31,211 bases of DNA from contig JBJXFY010000252.1 in the NCBI GenBank assembly GCA_046155815.1, positions 1 through 31,211 of the forward strand, written 5' to 3'. The notes beneath the pieces were generated by a model. It had not been told where the DNA came from and made no database searches. It saw nothing but the letters and a program-made list of their open reading frames with translations. Positions 19,979 through 28,960 of this stretch are shown here, piece by piece (positions within the stretch are counted from its first letter, which is position 1; each line of letters opens with the position of its first letter). Source of the stretch: JBJXFY01 sp046155815 (GTDB lineage Bacteria > Verrucomicrobiota > Verrucomicrobiia > Limisphaerales > CAIMTB01). Position numbers and translations under genes: made by a program.

Positions 19979-21007
19979 ATGACTTCACCCGCCCCCGCCG
20001 GCCGCCTCCTCGTCGTGGACGACACGCCCGCGAACATTCAGACCCTCGCCGCCACCCTGAAGCAGCACGGGTACCAGATCAGCGTCGCCACCAACGGCCG
20101 CCAGGCGCTCGAGGTCGTCGCCCGCGTCCGGCCCGACCTGATCCTCCTCGACGTGATGATGCCGGAGATGGACGGCTTCGAGACCTGCCGGCGGCTCAAG
20201 GAGTCCGAAGACTGGCGCGACATCCCGGTGATCTTCCTCACCGCCAAGACCGACACGACGGACATCGTGCAGGGCTTCGAGCTCGGCGCCGTGGACTACG
20301 TGGGCAAGCCGTTCAACGCCCACGAGCTCCTCGCCCGAGTGAACACGCACCTCACCATGGACCGCCTGCGCCGCGAGAACGAGCGGCTCCTGCTCAACGT
20401 GCTGCCCCCCTCCATCGCCGGCCGCCTCAAGAGCGGCGAGACCGGCATTGCCGACCAGTTCCCCGACGTCAGCGTGCTCTTCGCCGACATTGTCGGCTTC
20501 ACCTCCCTGTCCGTCAGCCTGGCGCCCGAACCCCTCGTCGCGCTGCTCGACGACCTCTTCATGCGCTTTGACGAGATCGCCCATCGGCTGGGCGTGGAGA
20601 AGATCAAGACCATTGGCGACTGCTACATGGCCGTCTGCGGCGTGCCCGAGGCCCGGCCGAACCACGCCGCCGCGCTCGCCGGCATGGCGCTGGAACTGCT
20701 GGCGGCAGTGCGGGACTTCAACCGCGACCGGGGCACTGCACTCCGGCTCCGCGTCGGCCTGAACGCCGGGCCGGTCGTGGCCGGGGTGATCGGCCGCAGC
20801 AAGTTCATCTACGATCTCTGGGGCGACACCGTGAATGTCGCCAGCCGCATGGAATCCACCGGCCAGCCCGACCGCATCCAGGTGGCCGCCCCCATGCAGC
20901 CCGCCCTGGCTGCGGCCGGTTTCACCCTCGAGGAGCGCGGCGAGGTCGAGGTCCGCGGCAAGGGCCCCCTCCACACCTGGTGGCTCACCGGACGGACCTG
21001 CGACTGA
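19979..21007 (+). CDS. response regulator with class III adenylate cyclase output domain
   Basis: The product (342 aa) joins a CheY-like receiver (about 8-125) to a class III nucleotide cyclase domain (about 155-325). The receiver has the acidic VVDD pair at 12-15, phospho-acceptor Asp58 in LLDVMMPEMDG, a Thr in FLTAKT and Lys in GKPF. A short NERLLLNVLPPSIAGRLK linker, typical of cyclases, precedes the catalytic core. Metal aspartates are Asp170 (FADIVGF) and Asp214 (GDCYMA). Adenine-selecting Lys210 (EKIKTIGD) and Asp279 (DLWGD) point to ATP rather than GTP, and the transition-state Asn286 and Arg290 (NVASRME) are present. All catalytic residues are intact, so it should make cAMP. The hybrid kinase just upstream is a plausible phosphodonor. 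Confidence 0.93.
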   Translation: MTSPAPAGRLLVVDDTPANIQTLAATLKQHGYQISVATNGRQALEVVARVRPDLILLDVMMPEMDGFETCRRLKESEDWRDIPVIFLTAKTDTTDIVQGFELGAVDYVGKPFNAHELLARVNTHLTMDRLRRENERLLLNVLPPSIAGRLKSGETGIADQFPDVSVLFADIVGFTSLSVSLAPEPLVALLDDLFMRFDEIAHRLGVEKIKTIGDCYMAVCGVPEARPNHAAALAGMALELLAAVRDFNRDRGTALRLRVGLNAGPVVAGVIGRSKFIYDLWGDTVNVASRMESTGQPDRIQVAAPMQPALAAAGFTLEERGEVEVRGKGPLHTWWLTGRTCD

Positions 21008-21097
21008 CGAGGCCGGTGGGATTTCCAGCCCGCCCTGACCGTCCCGGGGGCCGGGGCAGTCATGTCCCGGGGAGGCGGCGACGGCCACGCCGCGGCC

Positions 21098-21126
21098 TTG
21101 ACAGTCCAACGATTGATTAAAACAAT
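21098..21126 (+). promoter_or_regulatory. sigma-70-type promoter of the tetR-exporter operon
   Basis: A perfect TTGACA (21098-21103) is followed after 17 bases by AACAAT (21121-21126, four of six matches to TATAAT). It lies in an AT-rich patch within very GC-rich DNA. Predicted transcription start is near 21133, only a few bases before the GTG at 21137, so the message may be almost leaderless. The -10 element lies inside the operator palindrome. Confidence 0.6.
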
Positions 21127-21136
21127 TGTTTCAATC
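21115..21136. promoter_or_regulatory. 22-bp palindromic operator, likely for the adjacent TetR-family repressor
   Basis: The 22 bases form an inverted repeat with a perfect 12-bp core AAACAATTGTTT (21120-21131) and flanking GATT/AATC arms; the only mismatch is 21119 versus 21132. It overlaps the -10 element and ends directly before the GTG start of the TetR-type gene. An additional offset pair ACGATTGA (21109) and TCAATCGT (21131) extends the dyad. Steric autorepression is the straightforward inference. Confidence 0.72.
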
Positions 21137-21802
21137 GTGGATTTGAAGCCGGCCAACCCCGCCGCGACGCGCGACCAGCTCCTCGCGTCCGCCGCGGACG
21201 TCTTTGCCGAGCAGGGCTTCCGCGCCGCCACCGTGCGCGAGATCTGCCGCCGCGCCGGGGCGAACGTCGCGGCCGTGAACTACCACTTCCGCGACAAGGA
21301 CGCCCTCTACGCCGCCGTCCTCGGGCAGTCGCTCGAGGCCGCGCTGCGGCGTTTCCCGCCCACGCTGGATGTCCCGGCCCGCGCCCCGGCGGAGGCGCGC
21401 CTTGAGGCGTTTGTCCGATCGTTCCTGCACCGCGTCTTCGACCTCGACCCGTCCGCGCGCCATGCGCGGCTGATGCTGCGCGAGATGATCGAGCCGACCG
21501 GCGCGCTCGACGGGGTGGTGGCCGGGCACATTGCACCGATGGCCGCGGTGCTGCTGGACATCCTCCGCGCCCTGCTCGGGCCACGCATCCCGGAGGAGGC
21601 CCTGCGCCTCGGCTTCAACAGCGTGGTGGCGCAGGTTCTCTTCTACGCCCACTGCCGGCCCGTCCTGGAACGCCTCCAGCCCGGCACGCCGGTCGGGCCG
21701 GAAGCCGTGCCGGCGCTGGCCGCGCACATCACGCGCTTCTCCCTCGGCGGCCTGGCCGCCCTGCGCCCGGCCCGCCCGGTCCGCCGCCCCCGCCGCCGAT
21801 GA
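21137..21802 (+). CDS. TetR/CecR-family transcriptional repressor
   Basis: This is a DNA-binding repressor that probably controls the exporter genes behind it. From GTG 21137 it has 221 aa. The N-terminal helix-turn-helix reads TRDQLLASAADVFAEQGF, ATVREICRRAGANVAAVNYHF and KDALYAAVLG. The VNYHF variant and the C-terminal ligand domain resemble CecR/YbiH-type (DUF1956) regulators, which in other bacteria sit beside DevBCA-like ABC exporters. An upstream in-frame ATG at 21062 would place the promoter and operator inside the coding sequence and adds residues without family similarity, so the GTG is preferred. The stop codon overlaps the permease ATG (ATGA), indicating translational coupling. Confidence 0.88.
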   Translation: MDLKPANPAATRDQLLASAADVFAEQGFRAATVREICRRAGANVAAVNYHFRDKDALYAAVLGQSLEAALRRFPPTLDVPARAPAEARLEAFVRSFLHRVFDLDPSARHARLMLREMIEPTGALDGVVAGHIAPMAAVLLDILRALLGPRIPEEALRLGFNSVVAQVLFYAHCRPVLERLQPGTPVGPEAVPALAAHITRFSLGGLAALRPARPVRRPRRR

Positions 21803-22930
21803 ACCACCTCGCGCTCAAGATGCTCTTCGCGGACCGCGCGAAGTACGTGATGCTGCTGAGCGGCCTCACCTTCGCCGCGCTGCTGATGACGCAGCAGGCG
21901 GGCGTCTTTGTCGGCATCCTCGGCTGGACGCAGGCCAACCTGCGCAACATGCGCGCCCCGATCTGGGTCGTGGACCCGAAGGTCGAGCAGGTGAACGAGG
22001 TGAAGCCCATGCGCGACACGGACGTCAGCCGCGTGCGCTCGGTGCCCGGCGTGGCGTGGGCGGTGCCGATGTACTGGGGCATCCTCCAGGCGCGCCTCGC
22101 GGACGGCACGTTCAAGCCCGTCCAGATTGTCGGCCTCGACAACGCCTCCATGATCGGCCGGCCCGCGCGGATGCTCGCCGGCCGGGTCGAGGATCTGCGG
22201 TTGCCCAACGCCGTGATCATTGACGAGCTCGGGGTGAAGCGCCTCAGCCGCGGCCGGCCCCGGCCGATCGGCCTGGGCGACACCTTCGAGATGAACGACC
22301 GCGAGGCGCGCATCGTGGGCATCGCGAAGACGGAGATGTCGTTCTTCGGCTATCCCTACATCTTCAGCAATTACGAGCAGGCCCTCGAGTTCGCGCCCCG
22401 CCAGCGGAAGATGCTGAGCTACATCCTCGTGAAGCCGGCGGAGGGCGAGGATCCGGAGACCGTGGCGGCGCGCATCCGCGCCGAGACCGGGCTGGGCGCG
22501 TACACGGAGGAGCGGTTCGGCGTCTCGACGGTGCGGTGGTTCTTTGTGAACACGGGCATTCCCACGTCGTTCGGGATGACGATCCTGCTGGGCTTCATTG
22601 TCGGCGTGGCGGTCGCGGGGCAGACGTTCTACTCGTTCATCCTCGAGAACCTCCGGCACTTCGGCGCGCTCAAGGCGATGGGCGCCTCGGACGCGCGCCT
22701 CACGGGCATGGTGCTGCTGCAGGCGTTTTCCGTCGGGCTCATCGGCTACGGCCTCGGCCTCGGCCTCACGGTGGCCATCGGCAGCGTGTTCCTGAAGAAG
22801 GGCATGCCGCCCTTCGACTTGCCGTGGCAGCTTCCGGTGGCGACGCTCGTCGCCATCCTCGTCATCTGCACGTTTGCCGCGCTGCTCGGCATCCGGCGCA
22901 TCCGGCGGCTCGATCCCGCCATCGTCTTCC

Positions 22931-22938
<8 letters not shown>
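21799..22938 (+). CDS. ABC transporter permease, DevC/FtsX (MacB) type
   Basis: This is the membrane subunit of a MacB-like exporter (379 aa). An N-terminal helix (about 17-42; YVMLLSGLTFAALLMTQQAG) precedes a large periplasmic domain (about 45-250) with the MacB-core-like blocks APIWVVDPKVEQVNEVKP and VPGVAWAVPMYW. Three C-terminal helices follow, at about 255-280, 300-330 and 343-365. The cytoplasmic loop FSFILENLRHFGALKAMGAS, seen here as SFILENLRHFGALKAMGA, is the coupling region of the FtsX domain. The protein ends LDPAIVFRG, as DevC proteins usually do. It is coupled to the tetR gene upstream and overlaps the ATPase gene by 8 bases, so the three genes are co-transcribed. The substrate is unknown; the family exports lipids, glycolipids or toxic compounds. 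Confidence 0.92.
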
Positions 22939-23671
<733 letters not shown>

Positions 23672-23687
23672 CTCCGCGTTTTCCGCC

Positions 23688-24620
23688 ATGATCTTCAAAC
23701 GCTTCAGCTTCTACCTCGCGCTCGCCGGCGTGGCGGGCGCGGTCCTGCTCGTGCGCCAGCAACGGACGAGGCCCCCCGCCCCGCCGCCGCTCGCGGAGCC
23801 GACCCGCTCGCCGTATGCGACCTTCGTCGCCGCCACGGGGATCATTGAGGCACGCCGCGAGAACGTGGCCGTCGCCACACCCAAGCCCGGTCTGGTGACG
23901 GCGGTCCTCGTCGGGGTCGGCACCGCCGTCACGAACGGACAGCCGCTGCTCCGGCTGGACGACCGCGAGGCCGACGCCGCGGTGACCGCCGCCCGCGCCC
24001 AGCTCGCGGCGCTCGGGGCCCGCCGCCGCGTCGAGCAGGTGGGCATTGACGACTGGACCGATCGTTTCGCCCGGGTGGAGACGCTCAGCCGCGACAGCGT
24101 GGCCAGCGAAGACGACCTCAAACGGACGTGGTTCGCCCTCGAAACCGCCAAAGCCGCGCTGGTGCAGCTCGACGCTGAGATCGACGCCAGACGCGCCGAC
24201 CTCCACCGGGCGGAGGTCGCGCGCGATGTGCTCACGGTCCGCGCCCCGCGCGATGGACGGGTGCTGCAGCTCAACATCCGCGCCGGCGAGTACGCCGTGC
24301 TGGCCGCCGACAAGCCGCTGCTGGTGATGGGCGATGTGACCCGTCTCCAGGTCCGCGCCGACGTGGACGAGCAGAACGCCCCGCTGGTCGTGCCGGGCAC
24401 GGCCGCGACGGCGTTTCTCAAGGGCAGCAACGACAAGCGGATGCCGCTCGAGTTCGTGCGGGTCGAGCCGTTCGTGGTGCCGAAAAAATCCCTGACCGGC
24501 GACAGCGCCGAGCGCGTGGACACGCGCGTGCTGCAGCTCATCTACGAGCTGAACCCGCCCGAATTTCCGGTCTACGTCGGCCAGCAGGTGGACGTCTTCA
24601 TCGAACGGCCGCGGGAGTGA
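23688..24620 (+). CDS. HlyD/DevB-type periplasmic membrane-fusion protein
   Basis: This is the adaptor subunit (310 aa) that would link the ABC exporter to an outer-membrane channel. An N-terminal membrane anchor lies at about 5-24 (FSFYLALAGVAGAVLLV). The first lipoyl/biotinyl half is at about 45-90 (GIIEARRENVAVATPKPGLV then NGQPLLRLDDRE), an alpha-helical hairpin at about 92-180 includes EDDLKRTWFALETAKAALVQL, and the second lipoyl half follows with VLTVRAPRDGRVLQLNIRAGEY. A beta-barrel part comes after it. It starts 16 bases after the ATPase stop. No TolC-like gene is in the window, so the outer-membrane partner must lie elsewhere. The ATG at 23688 was chosen because it directly precedes the anchor. 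Confidence 0.92.
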   Translation: MIFKRFSFYLALAGVAGAVLLVRQQRTRPPAPPPLAEPTRSPYATFVAATGIIEARRENVAVATPKPGLVTAVLVGVGTAVTNGQPLLRLDDREADAAVTAARAQLAALGARRRVEQVGIDDWTDRFARVETLSRDSVASEDDLKRTWFALETAKAALVQLDAEIDARRADLHRAEVARDVLTVRAPRDGRVLQLNIRAGEYAVLAADKPLLVMGDVTRLQVRADVDEQNAPLVVPGTAATAFLKGSNDKRMPLEFVRVEPFVVPKKSLTGDSAERVDTRVLQLIYELNPPEFPVYVGQQVDVFIERPRE

Positions 24621-24645
24621 CGAACGCGGCTGCGACACCCCGTCA

Positions 24646-24672
24646 CCGCGAGGTGTCCGGAGCACCTCGCGG
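24646..24672 (+). terminator. strong hairpin after the exporter operon
   Basis: CCGCGAGGTG (24646-24655) and CACCTCGCGG (24663-24672) form a perfect 10-bp stem with a 7-base loop. No T-run follows on either strand. It lies 26 bases after the membrane-fusion stop, between convergent operons, so it may stop or protect both transcripts. Confidence 0.5.
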
Positions 24673-24712
24673 CACAAGAAAGACGGGGCCGCGACGAGAA
24701 GGGGCGTTCACC

Positions 24713-24735
24713 CGCGGCGACGGGGCGTCGCCGCG
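24713..24735 (-). terminator. second strong hairpin, after thrC
   Basis: CGCGGCGACG (24713-24722) and CGTCGCCGCG (24726-24735) form a perfect 10-bp stem with a 3-base loop, 8 bases downstream of the thrC stop on the minus strand. There is no adjacent T-run, so a classic intrinsic terminator is not certain. Confidence 0.5.
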
Positions 24736-24743
24736 AGGGGAAC

Positions 24744-25850
24744 TCACCCCGCCCCGATCACACGCAGGACCGCATCCTTCGTTGCCCCGACCACCTGCGG
24801 CGCCATGCCGGCCTGGGCCATCGCGATGTCCGGATCCTTCAGCCCGTGTCCGGTCATCGTCGCGGTGACGACGCTGCCGCCGGGGATTCCACCCTCCTTC
24901 ACGGCGCGGATCAGGCCCGCCAGCGGCGCGGCGCACGCGGGTTCGACAAGGATGCCCTCGGTGCGCGCCACGAGCTTGTAGGCGTCCAGAATTTGCTCGT
25001 CCGTCACCTTCCGGATGGCTCCTCCGGACTCCCGCGCCGCGGAGATCGCGCCCTGCCAGCTCGCCGGATTCCCGATCCGGATCGCGGTGGCGACGGTCCG
25101 CGGGTCCGCGACGGGCGCGCCGTCCACGATCGGGGCGGCGCCGGCGGCCTGCCAGCCCATCATGCGCGGCAGACGGTCGCCAAGGCCCGCGGCGTGGTAC
25201 TCGCGGAAGCCGCGCCAGTAGGCGGTGATGTTGCCCGCGTTGCCGACGGGCAGGAAATGGAAGTCCGGCGCGCGCCCGCCGAGCTGGTCGCAGATTTCGA
25301 AGGCGGCGGTCTTCTGACCTTCGATGCGCACGGGGTTCACGGAGTTGACCACCTCGACGAGGCCCGTCTCGCCCACCTCGCGGACGATGCGGAGCGCGTC
25401 GTCGAAATTGCCCTCGATGGCCAGCGTGGTGGCGCCGTACATGAGGGCCTGGGCGAGCTTGCCGAGAGCGATCTTGCCGTGCGGCAGGAGGACGATGCAA
25501 CGCATCCCGGCGCGCGCGGCGTACGCGGCGGCGCTGGCGGAGGTGTTGCCGGTGCTGGCGCAGATGACGGCCTGCGCCCCGCGCTCCTTCGCCTTGGACA
25601 TCGCGAGCGTCATGCCGCGGTCCTTGAAGGAGCAGGTCGGGTTCAGCGCCTCGTACTTCAGGTGCAGGGTGAACTCACCGCCGATGGCGCGGACGAAGTT
25701 GTCGGCCTGGATGAGCGGGGTGTTGCCTTCGTTCAGGCTCACGACGGGCGTCGTGTCCAGGACCGGCAGGCGCGAGCGGTAGCGCTCGATGACGCCACGC
25801 CACGCGGCACCCGCTTGGCGGTAGGTGAGGGTGTCCGGGGAATCGGGCAT
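24744..25850 (-). CDS. thrC: threonine synthase
   Basis: The enzyme converts O-phosphohomoserine to threonine with pyridoxal phosphate, the last step of threonine synthesis. The product is 368 aa, the short class like Bacillus ThrC. PLP-binding Lys76 is in NPTCSFKDRGM, the substrate loop reads ASTGNTSASAAAYAARAG, and the phosphate cup is PVGNAGN. An N-terminal SLNEGNTPLI motif is typical. It follows hom with an 11-base gap on the same strand, and the two encode consecutive-branch enzymes (homoserine formation and threonine formation). No homoserine kinase gene (thrB) is between or beside them. Two hairpins lie just downstream. Confidence 0.95.
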   Translation of the reverse strand: MPDSPDTLTYRQAGAAWRGVIERYRSRLPVLDTTPVVSLNEGNTPLIQADNFVRAIGGEFTLHLKYEALNPTCSFKDRGMTLAMSKAKERGAQAVICASTGNTSASAAAYAARAGMRCIVLLPHGKIALGKLAQALMYGATTLAIEGNFDDALRIVREVGETGLVEVVNSVNPVRIEGQKTAAFEICDQLGGRAPDFHFLPVGNAGNITAYWRGFREYHAAGLGDRLPRMMGWQAAGAAPIVDGAPVADPRTVATAIRIGNPASWQGAISAARESGGAIRKVTDEQILDAYKLVARTEGILVEPACAAPLAGLIRAVKEGGIPGGSVVTATMTGHGLKDPDIAMAQAGMAPQVVGATKDAVLRVIGAG

Positions 25851-25861
25851 GGGCAGGCGGC

Positions 25862-27187
25862 TCAGGAAAAACTCTCGACCGGGAACAGCGCCGGCTGTCC
25901 GCCCACCGAGGGCAGGCGGCGGATCTGTTCCAGCGCGCGGTGCATCGCGGCGCGCGGCGCGTCGTGCAGCATCAGCACCAGGGGGACGTGAGCGCCCTCG
26001 TGGCCCTCCGGCTGGATGACGGAGGAGATGCCGATGCGCGCGCGGGCCAGCACCGCCGCAATGCGCGCCAGCACGCCGGGCCGGTCAACCACGTCGAGGC
26101 GGAGGTAGAATGACGAGGTGGTCTTCTCCGCCGGCACCACCGCGCCGTCGCGGTCATGGGCGACAAAGGCCGGGATACGGTTCCGGGCGCCGCACTTCAG
26201 GTCGAGCGCGGCGTCGGCCAGGTCGCTCAGCACGGAGCTGGCCGTCGCGTCGCGGCCCGCTCCGCGGCCGTAATGGAGCGTGTCGCCCACGATGTCGCCG
26301 CGGACGAAGACGGCGTTGAACACGTCGCCCACGCCGGCGAGGACGTGGCTGTTCGGGATCAGGGTCGGCTCCACGGTGACGCTGATGCGGCCGCCGCCCC
26401 GGCCGCCGGGCTTCTCGCGGTTCAACGCCTTCACCACGCCCAGCAGCTTGATCGTGTAGCCGAGCTGCGCGACGAACCGCATGTCGAGCGCCGTCACGCC
26501 GCGGATGCCCTGCACATGGATCTGCCGCGGGTCCACCCAGAAACCGTGCGCCAGCGAGGCGAGGATGCCGGCCTTGTGCATCGCGTCGAGGCCGTCCACG
26601 TCAAGCGAGGGGTCGGCCTCCGCATAGCCGAGGCGCTGGGCGTCGGCGAGCACGGCGGCGAAGTCCGCGCCCTCGCGGGCCATGCGGGTGAGGATGTAGT
26701 TGCAGGTGCCGTTGAGGATGCCGAAGAGACGCGTGACGCGGTTCCCGACCAGCGACTCGCGCAGCACCTTGATGATCGGGATGCCGCCGGCGACGGAGGC
26801 CTCGTAATGGAGGTTCGTGCCGTGCGCGGCGGCGAGGGAGAAGAGCTCCTCGCCGTGGGCGGAGAGCAGCGCCTTGTTGGCCGTGACCAGCGGGCGGCCC
26901 AGCCCGAGCGTCGCCCGGGCGACGTCGCGCGCGGTGGTCGTGCCGCCCATCACCTCGACGACGATGTCCACGCCGGGCGCGAGGGCGGCCTCGCGCCAGT
27001 CGCGGGTGACGACGCCGGCGGGCAATGAGAAGTCGCGCGCCCGGCGCGGGTCGCGCACGGCGACCTTCGCGAGGTGGAAACGCACGCCCAGCCGGGCGGC
27101 AAGTCGCGGACCGTGGCGCTGGAGTGCCTGGACCACGCCGCCGCCGACCGTGCCGGCGCCGATGAGCGCAAGGTTGACCTGCCGCAT
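25862..27187 (-). CDS. hom: homoserine dehydrogenase with C-terminal ACT domain
   Basis: The enzyme reduces aspartate semialdehyde to homoserine with NAD(P)H. The product is 441 aa from ATG 27187 (a TTG two codons upstream is possible). The nucleotide-binding GAGTVGGGV is at 10-18 and TANKALLS with Asn104/Lys105 at 102-109. The substrate region ILNGTCNYILT is followed by the signature AEADPSLDVDGLDAMHKAGIL. The last 90 or so residues (FYLRLDVVDRPGVLARIAAVLA and IGISSVIQP) form an ACT domain, usually the site of feedback inhibition by threonine. It is the monofunctional form, with no aspartokinase fused. It is cotranscribed with thrC. Confidence 0.95.
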   Translation of the reverse strand: MRQVNLALIGAGTVGGGVVQALQRHGPRLAARLGVRFHLAKVAVRDPRRARDFSLPAGVVTRDWREAALAPGVDIVVEVMGGTTTARDVARATLGLGRPLVTANKALLSAHGEELFSLAAAHGTNLHYEASVAGGIPIIKVLRESLVGNRVTRLFGILNGTCNYILTRMAREGADFAAVLADAQRLGYAEADPSLDVDGLDAMHKAGILASLAHGFWVDPRQIHVQGIRGVTALDMRFVAQLGYTIKLLGVVKALNREKPGGRGGGRISVTVEPTLIPNSHVLAGVGDVFNAVFVRGDIVGDTLHYGRGAGRDATASSVLSDLADAALDLKCGARNRIPAFVAHDRDGAVVPAEKTTSSFYLRLDVVDRPGVLARIAAVLARARIGISSVIQPEGHEGAHVPLVLMLHDAPRAAMHRALEQIRRLPSVGGQPALFPVESFS

Positions 27188-27322
27188 ACGCAAACGAGCG
27201 GCGGACAGTGCCGAAGCGGGCGCGTTGCGCCAACGATTTTCAAAAGGACGAGCAGCCCTCAGGCAGGAGAGCTCACTAGCCCCTTCCTGCCGCCATCAGC
27301 CCGGGACCTGCGCACTCCGCAC

Positions 27323-27338
27323 CTCACCCGTCGGTGAG
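27323..27338. other. short hairpin in the 280-base gap between hom and the small lipoprotein gene
   Basis: CTCACC (27323-27328) and GGTGAG (27333-27338) form a 6-bp stem with a CGTC loop. The gap 27188-27467 is otherwise without a gene I can support; no riboswitch or leader peptide for threonine control was recognised in it. Confidence 0.3.
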
Positions 27339-27467
27339 CCTCGCCGCACAATGAGGCGCGGTCGGCGGACCGCGAACGCCAGCCACAGCTCGCGAGGCGC
27401 GTCGCCGCGGCACGCGGATGGATCAAGTGGCCCACCCTTGCCCGGCCGGCGGGCGGGTGACCCCGGG

Positions 27468-27668
27468 TCATCGTGGCCCCGAGGAAGCCCGCCACTGCTC
27501 CTGTTCCGCCAAACGCCTCCGTTCCGTGCGGTCGATCTCGTACAGGGCGGGCTGGTACGTGTGGAAAGCCTCCAGCCTCGCCTCTTCGACCCGGCGCCGT
27601 GACTCCATGCCGGCGCAACCGCTCAGAAGCATAAGCCCGAGCGGGGTCGCAGGTCGAAGCCTCTTCAT
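27468..27668 (-). CDS. small lipoprotein of unknown function
   Basis: The product is only 66 aa, but it has a clean lipoprotein signal: MKRLRPATPLGLMLLSGC, with lipobox LSGC and Cys18. The mature part is about 49 charged residues, with an ESRRRVEEARLEAF stretch and a C-terminal DRTERRRLAEQEQW, likely helical. It starts 42 bases after the stop of the PQQ-type gene on the same strand, so it may be the last gene of that transcript. I do not recognise a family. The signal sequence and codon context make a real gene more likely than chance. Confidence 0.6.
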   Translation of the reverse strand: MKRLRPATPLGLMLLSGCAGMESRRRVEEARLEAFHTYQPALYEIDRTERRRLAEQEQWRASSGPR

Positions 27669-27710
27669 GCAGTCGTCCCTGAGACCGTGGTTCTCCAGCG
27701 CGCCGGCAGG

Positions 27711-28952
27711 TTAGTTCACCCCCGCAGTCTGCGGCGGGCGCAGGCCCACGCACACCAGGTCGCCGGCCGAGTTGCGCAGATAGAGCCGGCCATTCGCCAG
27801 CACCGGAACGGTCCAGCACTGCCCGCCCAGCACCTGCGCTCGCGCCACGGGCTTGAATTCCGCCGGCGAAATCTTCCCCACCATCAGCTCGCCCTTCTCA
27901 CCCAACACGATCAGATGTCCGCCCGCCGCGGACACTGCGCCATGCGCCGGATCCTTGAAGCTCCACTTCACCGCGCCGGTCGCAGCCTCAAGGCACCGCA
28001 GCGTCGTGTCTTTGCCACGCTCATTGCCGTCAATTCCGTACAGGTGGCCGTCCACGAGCACGCCGGCATTCATCTGGTTCCGCATGTTCTTGTTCTCCCA
28101 GACGACGGAGGGCCTGCCCCCCTTGACCTCGATCAGCGCGCCGCCCCGGCCATAGCCCGATGAAATGAAGACGCGCCCCGGCCCCACGACGATCGGGTCC
28201 GCCGCGTTCACGTCGTAACTGGTCTCCCACGGATGCGACCAGGCGATCTTCCCGTCGGCGGCGTTGACGGCCGCAAGCTGCTTGGCGCTGAAGATCAGGA
28301 AGAGCTTCCCGCCTCCATGCTGCATCGGCACGGCGGTCGCGTAGCCGGCCATGTCCGGGCCGGTGGACCAGACGACCTTGCCGGTCTTCTTGTCCACCGC
28401 CGTGCCGGCCGTGCCGACGTTCAGGATGAGGCGGTCGCCGTCGACCAATGGCGAGCTCGCGAAGCCCCACTCGAGCAGCTTGGCGCCGATTTCCTCGGCG
28501 AGGTTTTTCTGCCACCGCACCGCGCCCGAAGCCGTGTCGAGCGCGAACAGGTCGCCACGCCGGCTCAAGGCGAACACCGTGTCACCGTCCACCGTGGGCG
28601 TCGCGCTGGGGCCGCCGACGTAATACTTCGGGTCGAGCGGGTGCTCGTAGGTGTGCTTCCAAAGCTCCTTCCCGGACTCGGCGTCGAAGCCGTACACGGA
28701 CTCCTGGCCGTCGCGGTTGCCCATCGTGTAGGCGCGGCCGTTGGCGACCGTCACGGACGACATGCCGGTGCCGACCTTCGCCTTCCAGAGCTGACGCGGG
28801 CCGTCATCGGGCCACTCGGTGCTCCAGCCGGTCTCGGTCGAGATGCCGTCGAGGTTGGGGCCGCGCCAACGCGGCCAGTCCCCGGCGTACGCGCCGGGGA
28901 CGGAGAGCGAGGCCAGGATCGAGATGGCGAGAAGGCGGGGCAGAAGGTTCAT
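27711..28952 (-). CDS. secreted PQQ-type beta-propeller repeat protein (BamB/quinoprotein-like)
   Basis: The protein (413 aa) has an N-terminal signal peptide (about 1-23, ending AYAG) and then the DWPRWRGPNLDGIS motif seen in Verrucomicrobiota and Planctomycetota propeller proteins. Repeated blocks of the type VYGFDAESGKELWKHTY, LFALDTASGAVRWQKN, TAVDKKTGKVVWSTG, LAAVNAADGKIAWSH and LRCLEAATGAVKWSF mark at least five propeller blades. No dehydrogenase active-site features (adjacent Cys pair, Ca-binding Asp/Glu/Asn) were seen, so it is probably a scaffold or a BamB-like protein in the periplasm rather than an alcohol dehydrogenase. The ATG at 28952 was chosen over a frame extending 13 codons upstream, because it directly precedes the signal peptide. 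It is divergent from the Lrp-type gene. Confidence 0.87.
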   Translation of the reverse strand: MNLLPRLLAISILASLSVPGAYAGDWPRWRGPNLDGISTETGWSTEWPDDGPRQLWKAKVGTGMSSVTVANGRAYTMGNRDGQESVYGFDAESGKELWKHTYEHPLDPKYYVGGPSATPTVDGDTVFALSRRGDLFALDTASGAVRWQKNLAEEIGAKLLEWGFASSPLVDGDRLILNVGTAGTAVDKKTGKVVWSTGPDMAGYATAVPMQHGGGKLFLIFSAKQLAAVNAADGKIAWSHPWETSYDVNAADPIVVGPGRVFISSGYGRGGALIEVKGGRPSVVWENKNMRNQMNAGVLVDGHLYGIDGNERGKDTTLRCLEAATGAVKWSFKDPAHGAVSAAGGHLIVLGEKGELMVGKISPAEFKPVARAQVLGGQCWTVPVLANGRLYLRNSAGDLVCVGLRPPQTAGVN

Positions 28953-28960
28953 GGCAGGCG

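Noticed and set aside
21062..21136. Longer N-terminus for the TetR/CecR gene from an ATG at 21062
   Set aside because: It would put TTGACA, the -10 and the operator palindrome inside the coding region, and the added residues do not resemble the family.
27188..27467. Possible threonine-attenuation leader or riboswitch before hom
   Set aside because: No run of Thr/Ile codons, no recognisable aptamer and only a 6-bp hairpin were seen.
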